From the NCBI GenBank assembly GCA_030018415.1, contig JASEGC010000001.1:471033-535032 (forward strand): a DNA stretch of 64,000 nt, written 5' to 3'. Shown piece after piece: positions 58,872 through 64,000 of this stretch. The DNA comes from Candidatus Aenigmatarchaeota archaeon. GTDB lineage: Archaea; Aenigmatarchaeota; Aenigmatarchaeia; CG10238-14. Position 1 is the stretch's first letter, and each line of letters begins with the position of its first letter. The position numbers and the translations under genes are program-made. A model generated the notes under the pieces. The model was not told the origin of the DNA, made no database searches, and was given only the letters and a program-made list of their open reading frames with translations.

Positions 58872-59453
58872 ATGTCTCACAAGATTGAACAAGCAAAAAG
58901 ACTCATGAGGCTTAAGCTTCTGAATCAACCTCATGTCATAAGTCATGTGGAATTGGTAACGAAAAAAGCGATTAAAATAGGAAAATTTCTAAAGAAAAGG
59001 GGATTTAATGTTGATATGGAACTGCTAGAAATGGGCGGCTATTTGCACGACATCGGTAGGAATGTTACTCATGGTGTGGGTCATGGCGTAGAGAGTGCAA
59101 GAATACTCAGAGAATCAGGTTTTTCTGGGCCTTTAATAAGGCTGGTTGAAAGACATGTTGGAGCTGGAATTACGGCTGAAGAAGCTAAAAAATTGGGTTT
59201 ACCAGAAAAAGATTATTTACCAGAGACTTTGGAGGAAAAAATACTCGCTTATGCCGATAAGTTTTTTGAGAGTGAGATCATTTTTAAGACTGTTAATGGT
59301 GAACAGATAGTAGAGAGAAGGGATATCGAACATGATTCGATCGAACCGACTTTAAATCGATTCAAGAAATTGTTTGGTCTAAGAAGCCCTGTTGTTTTAA
59401 GGTTAGAAAGGTTAAGGGATGAGATGGAAAAATACCTGAAGCAACCTTTTTAA
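58872..59453 (+). CDS. HD-domain hydrolase
   Basis: MGGYLHDIGRNVTHGVGHGVESARILRESGF...RHVGAG. Confidence 0.87.
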   Translation: MSHKIEQAKRLMRLKLLNQPHVISHVELVTKKAIKIGKFLKKRGFNVDMELLEMGGYLHDIGRNVTHGVGHGVESARILRESGFSGPLIRLVERHVGAGITAEEAKKLGLPEKDYLPETLEEKILAYADKFFESEIIFKTVNGEQIVERRDIEHDSIEPTLNRFKKLFGLRSPVVLRLERLRDEMEKYLKQPF

Positions 59454-59484
59454 TCCAAAAATCCATTTACTTTAGGAGATTTGA

Positions 59485-59661
59485 ATGGTCAGAAAAACTT
59501 TCCCTGAGGCGATGCAAAGAATATACCACAGAGTATTCGTGTGCAGGAAGTGCAAGAGCAAGATAAGGGCAGATCATACTAAAGTCAGGGAAGGAAAAGT
59601 CAAATGCAGGAAGTGCGGATCGAAAATTTTAAGACCTAAAAGAAAAGAGAAAAAAGCATAA
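59485..59661 (+). CDS. rpl40e: Ribosomal protein L40e
   Basis: MVRKTFPEAMQRIYHRVFVCRKCKSKIRADHTKVREGKVKCRKCGSKILRPKRKEKKA* (58 aa, not in ORF track). Confidence 0.9.
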   Translation: MVRKTFPEAMQRIYHRVFVCRKCKSKIRADHTKVREGKVKCRKCGSKILRPKRKEKKA

Positions 59662-59757
59662 AAACGAAGATTAAAAAATTTGATGCATAATTTCATTTTC
59701 TTTTTCTCGGTTTTAACCTCGAGAATAATAATACTCATAAAACCAAAAAATTATTAT

Positions 59758-60048
59758 ATGCTAGAGAGTATAGTAAACGAAATAAAACGAAAAGAAGAAG
59801 AATCAAACAAAAGGATAATGAATGCAAAGTTGAAAGCCGATTCTATTATCAAAACAGCTGAGAAAAAACGAAACTTTTTGACGAAAAAATACAAAGATTG
59901 GGTAAAAAAAGAAAAGGAAAAATTCCTTAAACAAGCTTTGGATGAAGCCAAAAAAGAAATTGAAAAGATAAAGATTGAGGAAAGAAAAAAATGGGTGATT
60001 GAACTTAAAAATGCCAAAAAAATGAGAAGAAAGCCACCCAATTCGTAA
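59758..60048 (+). CDS. A-type ATP synthase H subunit-like coiled-coil protein
   Basis: MLESIVNEIKRKEEESNKRIMNAKLKADSIIKTAEKKRNFLTKKYKDWVKKEKEKFLKQALDEAKKEIEKIK. Confidence 0.6.
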   Translation: MLESIVNEIKRKEEESNKRIMNAKLKADSIIKTAEKKRNFLTKKYKDWVKKEKEKFLKQALDEAKKEIEKIKIEERKKWVIELKNAKKMRRKPPNS

Positions 60049-60069
60049 AAAATTATTTATGTGATTGAG

Positions 60070-60213
60070 ATGTTTTTCCCCGCTAGGATGAAAGAAGTTT
60101 GTATAATTGGTTTGAAAGACGAAAAAGAAGAGGTATTGGAGGAACAGGAAAGAGAAGAGTTCTTAAGATTCAAAAGAATTCTGGTAGTTAGGGAAAAATT
60201 GCAATTATTTTAA
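60070..60213 (+). pseudogene. Truncated A/V-ATPase subunit I (a) N-terminal remnant
   Basis: MFFPARMKEVCIIGLKDEKEEVLEEQEREEFLRFKRILVVREKLQLF*; MxxPxRMKxVxIIGLKxxxEEVLE is the subunit I N-terminal signature. Confidence 0.6.
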
Positions 60214-61599
60214 CACCCGTATCCTACTGAAAGTAACTAAGAATGGTACGATCTCAACTCTTCCTAAAATCATCAAAATTATCGTTAACCATTTCAAATA
60301 AATCGGCAAAGAGACATTTACTATACCAGTAGAAAGACCTGTAGTGGCAAATGCTGATGTAGATTCGAACAGAGAATCTATGAATGGAAAACCATGAAAA
60401 GTAAAAATCAGGGATGATATAAATACCATTAAACCTCCCAGTAAAATGACGAGCATGTGAAGGATTATATCAGAGCTAGTAAGTTCTCTGTTTTCGATGC
60501 GTAAATTCTCTTCTGCATGCGTGAAGATTCTTTTTATTGACCAAGGGATTGATTTAAAAATTAACATTAACCTCATTATCTTTATTCCACCAGCAGTTGA
60601 GAAACTACATCCACCTATAAACATCGCTAGAATGAGTACTGATTTTATATTCTCACTGAATTTTGAAATATCAACATAACTAAACCCTGTAGTAGAAGAA
60701 GCACTTACAGCATGGAAAAATGAATCAAAAATATCAAGGTTCGAGAGCGTGTACATTAAAAACGTAATTGCAAGAACAATCAAGATAAATATCAAAAATT
60801 CATTTACAGGAGTATCTCTGAATTTTCCTCTGAAAAATCTGTAATGAATTACAAAAGTTGTAGCACCCACTATCATCCCAATGCCGAGAATCAATTTGTT
60901 GTGAAAACTCATGAGTCCTGAAAAATCAGTTGCTGGAGAAAGACCTCCTGTCGATAAACTACTGAAAACCAAAGAAACAGCCTTGATGATTTCTACAAAT
61001 CCTAAGGAGTGTAAAATTATTGTAAAAATAATAGCATATGTGGTGTAGATCAACAGTATGTGAATAAAAGTCTTTTTTATATCAGTTCCTATTTTTTCTA
61101 TTCCGATTGCATTGCTCAATGATATAATCGCGCCGCTCGGATAGAAAAACGTTAGCAATATGAAAACTAATCCAAGACCTCCGATCCATTGATTTAGACC
61201 TCTGAAAAAAATTATCGACCTTGGCAAAGAATCTATATCGTCCAGCAGAGTAAGGCCAGTTGTTGTGGATCCTGAGACACTTTCAAAATAACAGTTAGTG
61301 AATCTCGAGAAAATGTCTTGCTCTTGGAAGGGGTTGAGATATTGACAAGGAATTGAAGTATAGAAACCTAAAAGTATAAACACTATGGATATCAAGACAC
61401 AAGAACATTTGAAGTCCAATTCCTTTCTCTCACAAAGAGAATTTAATAAAAAACCAGTTGTAAATAACGTGACTGCAGTTATGAAAAAAGAGATTAAAGC
61501 ATCCATTTCATTGTAATAATAAGCTACTAAAATTGGTAACAAAATCAGTATGCCGGCTATCTGTAGCACAAAACCTAAATTCGCTAAAACAGGTTTCAT
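60205..61599 (-). CDS. trkH: TrkH/KtrB-type potassium transporter membrane subunit
   Basis: FESVSGSTTTGLTLLDDIDSLPRSIIFFRGLNQWIGGLGLV...STGGLSPA...SASSTTGFSYVD...TSAFATTGLSTG. Confidence 0.93.
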   Translation of the reverse strand: MKPVLANLGFVLQIAGILILLPILVAYYYNEMDALISFFITAVTLFTTGFLLNSLCERKELDFKCSCVLISIVFILLGFYTSIPCQYLNPFQEQDIFSRFTNCYFESVSGSTTTGLTLLDDIDSLPRSIIFFRGLNQWIGGLGLVFILLTFFYPSGAIISLSNAIGIEKIGTDIKKTFIHILLIYTTYAIIFTIILHSLGFVEIIKAVSLVFSSLSTGGLSPATDFSGLMSFHNKLILGIGMIVGATTFVIHYRFFRGKFRDTPVNEFLIFILIVLAITFLMYTLSNLDIFDSFFHAVSASSTTGFSYVDISKFSENIKSVLILAMFIGGCSFSTAGGIKIMRLMLIFKSIPWSIKRIFTHAEENLRIENRELTSSDIILHMLVILLGGLMVFISSLIFTFHGFPFIDSLFESTSAFATTGLSTGIVNVSLPIYLKWLTIILMILGRVEIVPFLVTFSRIRVLK

Positions 61600-61651
61600 A
61601 TATTCAAGTTATGATTTGAAGAATAAATTTGTTGCTTCTAATAGAATACTT

Positions 61652-62086
61652 ATGAGTAAATTTGTTGTTGTTGGGATGGGAAATAAACTCAGAGCCGATG
61701 ATGGTTTTGGTTCTGAAGTAGTGAGGAAATTAAGAGGAAATTTTGAAAAAAATGTCTTGCTCATAAATGCTGGAGATGTGCCAGAAAATTTTCTCGAGAA
61801 AATAGTGAATTTTAATCCTGATAAAATTTTTATAATTGACACGATGAAATTTAAAGGAAAAATTGGAGAAATAAAAATTTTTGACCCAGATGAAGTCGAT
61901 TTAAAGTCTTTCTCAACACACAAGAGTTCTTTGTTCATAGATTATTTGAAAAAGAGGTTGGGATGTGAGATAGAATTGATCGGTATTAAACCAAAAACTA
62001 CAGAATTTGGTAAAAGAATGAGTGCTAAAATCAAGAAGAGAATTGACGATGTAGCGAAAATTATCAAGGATCGTATATTTCATTGA
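61652..62086 (+). CDS. Hydrogenase maturation protease (HycI-like)
   Basis: MSKFVVVGMGNKLRADDGFGSEVVRKL...FIIDTMKFKGKIGEIKIF...STHKSSLFIDYL. Confidence 0.88.
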   Translation: MSKFVVVGMGNKLRADDGFGSEVVRKLRGNFEKNVLLINAGDVPENFLEKIVNFNPDKIFIIDTMKFKGKIGEIKIFDPDEVDLKSFSTHKSSLFIDYLKKRLGCEIELIGIKPKTTEFGKRMSAKIKKRIDDVAKIIKDRIFH

Positions 62087-62412
62087 AGCTTTCTTATAGT
62101 TCTACTTCTTTCAATCTCTACTGGAGTTATTTTTTCTTCCAGACGAATCGCATCTTTTGGACATGCTTTCTCACATTCCGCACAGAATATACACTTACCC
62201 ATATCAACCTCAAATTTTTTTACATCTCCTCTATCGACTCTTATCGCTCCCACAGGACAGATCCTCTCACATTCTTCGCAGAATACACACTTCTCCCTAT
62301 CCCATGAAAAATCTCCCCTGAAGCCGTGAGGCAGAACGATCGGTTGATACGGATACTTGTGGGTAAATGGTTTTCTGAAAAGGTTCTTGATAACTTCTGG
62401 TAAAATCCTCAT
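62080..62412 (-). CDS. 2x[4Fe-4S] ferredoxin-like hydrogenase subunit (NuoI/EchF/MbhN-like)
   Basis: CVFCEECERICPVGAIRV...CIFCAECEKACPKDAIRLEE. Confidence 0.9.
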   Translation of the reverse strand: MRILPEVIKNLFRKPFTHKYPYQPIVLPHGFRGDFSWDREKCVFCEECERICPVGAIRVDRGDVKKFEVDMGKCIFCAECEKACPKDAIRLEEKITPVEIERSRTIRKLQ

Positions 62413-63260
62413 AGCATCGCTCTAATTAAATCGATCAAAATTAACGGAATCGATACAAGCCATAAAAACTTAAAACCTTGATCGATCCTGAATCTTGCAA
62501 GAGTTACTCTTAACAATATCACGAAAAAAAGAATGATGAGCGATGAAAGAACGAATGCTACTATATTCTTAAAATTGAAGAAAAGAATCGAAGCTAGAGA
62601 TATCATAATAAACATCCTCAAACTCTTTGCCAGGTTGAACATGGCTAACTCAAACCCGCTACACTCTGTCAGATAACCAGCAACAATCTCTTGCTCCGCT
62701 TCGCCTATGTTGAAGGGTTGATATCCTAACTTAGCTTGTGTTATAAGCAAAAATGCCGTAAAGAACAATGGAAAGGATACGATCAAATTCTCAGGCAATA
62801 ACAGTAAAGAATAATAGCTCATTCCGAAGAAGAGAAGGATTATTATCAAAGGCAACTCATAAGCAAGGAGTAATGTTATCTCTCTTGTTGAACCGATTAA
62901 AGGATATGGACTAGGAAAAGAAAACCCAGCAAGAATGAAACAAGCAGTCGAGAATACCAAAAGGTAGATTACAAGTATAAAATCCCATCTAAAATTCAAC
63001 AAGCTAACGAATGGAAATGTAAATACTATAACCAATAAGCTAGCTACTGCCAATATCGATAGAAAGCTTATGAGAAAATGGTGTGAACCTATGACTTCGA
63101 AACTTTCTTTTGATAATAGTTTAATGAAATCTAGCAAAGGTTGCCAAATTGGAGGGCCAACCCTATTCTGCATCCTCGCTGCAACTTTTCTCAGTATCCC
63201 TTCGTATACGAATCCTAAGAATATCGGGATGAATAAAATTTCAATGATGCTCATGATCAT
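62409..63260 (-). CDS. NuoH/EchB/MbhM-like membrane subunit
   Basis: YEGILRKVAARMQNRVGPPIWQPLLDFIKLLSKE...YQPFNIGEAEQEIVAGYLTECSGFELAMF. Confidence 0.9.
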   Translation of the reverse strand: MIMSIIEILFIPIFLGFVYEGILRKVAARMQNRVGPPIWQPLLDFIKLLSKESFEVIGSHHFLISFLSILAVASLLVIVFTFPFVSLLNFRWDFILVIYLLVFSTACFILAGFSFPSPYPLIGSTREITLLLAYELPLIIILLFFGMSYYSLLLLPENLIVSFPLFFTAFLLITQAKLGYQPFNIGEAEQEIVAGYLTECSGFELAMFNLAKSLRMFIMISLASILFFNFKNIVAFVLSSLIILFFVILLRVTLARFRIDQGFKFLWLVSIPLILIDLIRAML

Positions 63261-64000
63261 GTAAATCCTCCCACTTTATAATTTTTTCTTTTCCATTCTT
63301 CACTATCGTAACTCTGTCGGTGCAAGATAAACAAGGGTCCAGAGAAGCAACAGCAACTGGTACATCGGCTAGAGTATGTCCAACCAGAATTTTTTTCAGA
63401 CTTATCAAGTTTGCATAAGTTGGGGTACGAATTTTAACTCTTGCCGGTTTATCTGTACCGTTAGATCTAATGTAATAAATCAATTCTCCCCTAGGAGCTT
63501 CAACTCTACTTATCACTTCTTTTTCAGGGAAGATTAGAAAAGGTTTAACTTTTATTGGTCCAGGCTCTATGAATGCTATAGCAAGTCTTGCCAACCTCAA
63601 GGACTCGAGCATTTCTCTCACTCTGACTAAAGTTCTCGCGGAGGCGTCTCCCTTTTTTTGTGTGACGATCTTAAAATTCAGATCATCGTATGCTAGATAT
63701 TTGTCAGCCCTTCTTATATCGTACAAAACTCCACTCGCTCTTGCGACTGGGCCGACTAAACACAATTCTTCAACATCTCTTTTGTCTAGCTTCCCTATCC
63801 TCAAAGTTCTTCTCCTTATGAGTGAATCTTTTCTCACCAACTTTCGAAGATATTCCACTTTGCCTTCAAGAATTTCCAGATTTTTGACGAGCTTGACCAT
63901 TATTTCATGCGATAAATCTCTTCTTACTCCTCCTATCATATTGATGTCATGAACCACTCTCTTCCCAGTTATTAATTCGAGGGATTCTAGGACATACTCT
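63241..64000 (-). CDS. Group 4 [NiFe] hydrogenase large subunit (NuoD/EchE/MbhL-like), N-terminus beyond window
   Basis: ...EYVLESLELITGKRVVHDINMIGGVRRDLS...GPVARASGV...SLDPCLSCTDRVTIV (C-terminal DPCxxC NiFe ligands). Confidence 0.88.
   Translation of the reverse strand, partial: EYVLESLELITGKRVVHDINMIGGVRRDLSHEIMVKLVKNLEILEGKVEYLRKLVRKDSLIRRRTLRIGKLDKRDVEELCLVGPVARASGVLYDIRRADKYLAYDDLNFKIVTQKKGDASARTLVRVREMLESLRLARLAIAFIEPGPIKVKPFLIFPEKEVISRVEAPRGELIYYIRSNGTDKPARVKIRTPTYANLISLKKILVGHTLADVPVAVASLDPCLSCTDRVTIVKNGKEKIIKWEDLHDHEHH

Overview
AT-rich archaeal chromosome segment of 64 kb, about 90% coding. Housekeeping genes recognised from the translations: prefoldin alpha (truncated at the window edge), Orc1/Cdc6, class I LysRS, ProRS, thermosome, proteasome beta, aCPSF1-type beta-CASP RNase, aIF2/IF5B (infB), PCNA, TFS, Sec11-type signal peptidase, L40e, Mre11-Rad50-HerA, thiamine genes (ThiC/ThiL/ThiN), anaerobic RNR, Tes-like radical SAM, and a group 4 [NiFe] hydrogenase module. 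There is also an archaeal type IV pilus operon and several decayed accessory islets. Main finds from reading the sequence: (1) infB is broken by a 30-nt insertion with three in-frame stops that folds as a bulge-helix-bulge (BHB); excision at the predicted cut sites restores the G1 motif VLGHIDHGKT, so it is a candidate archaeal pre-mRNA intron. (2) Three tRNA genes carry five BHB introns, mostly at non-canonical positions: tRNA-Ile(UAU) with two, tRNA-Pro(UGG) with two, tRNA-Val(UAC) with one. (3) A small islet has two tandem paralogous two-TM peptides followed by a radical SAM/SPASM enzyme, a candidate undescribed peptide-modification system. (4) NrdD has a full NrdR-like repressor fused at its N-terminus, and its glycyl-radical domain is a separate 44-aa ORF absent from the ORF track. 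(5) An intein interrupts the pilus ATPase. (6) A secreted subtilase has a beta-helix region and a C-terminal dockerin. No CRISPR array or rRNA was seen. All homology calls are from motif recognition by eye; no searches were run.
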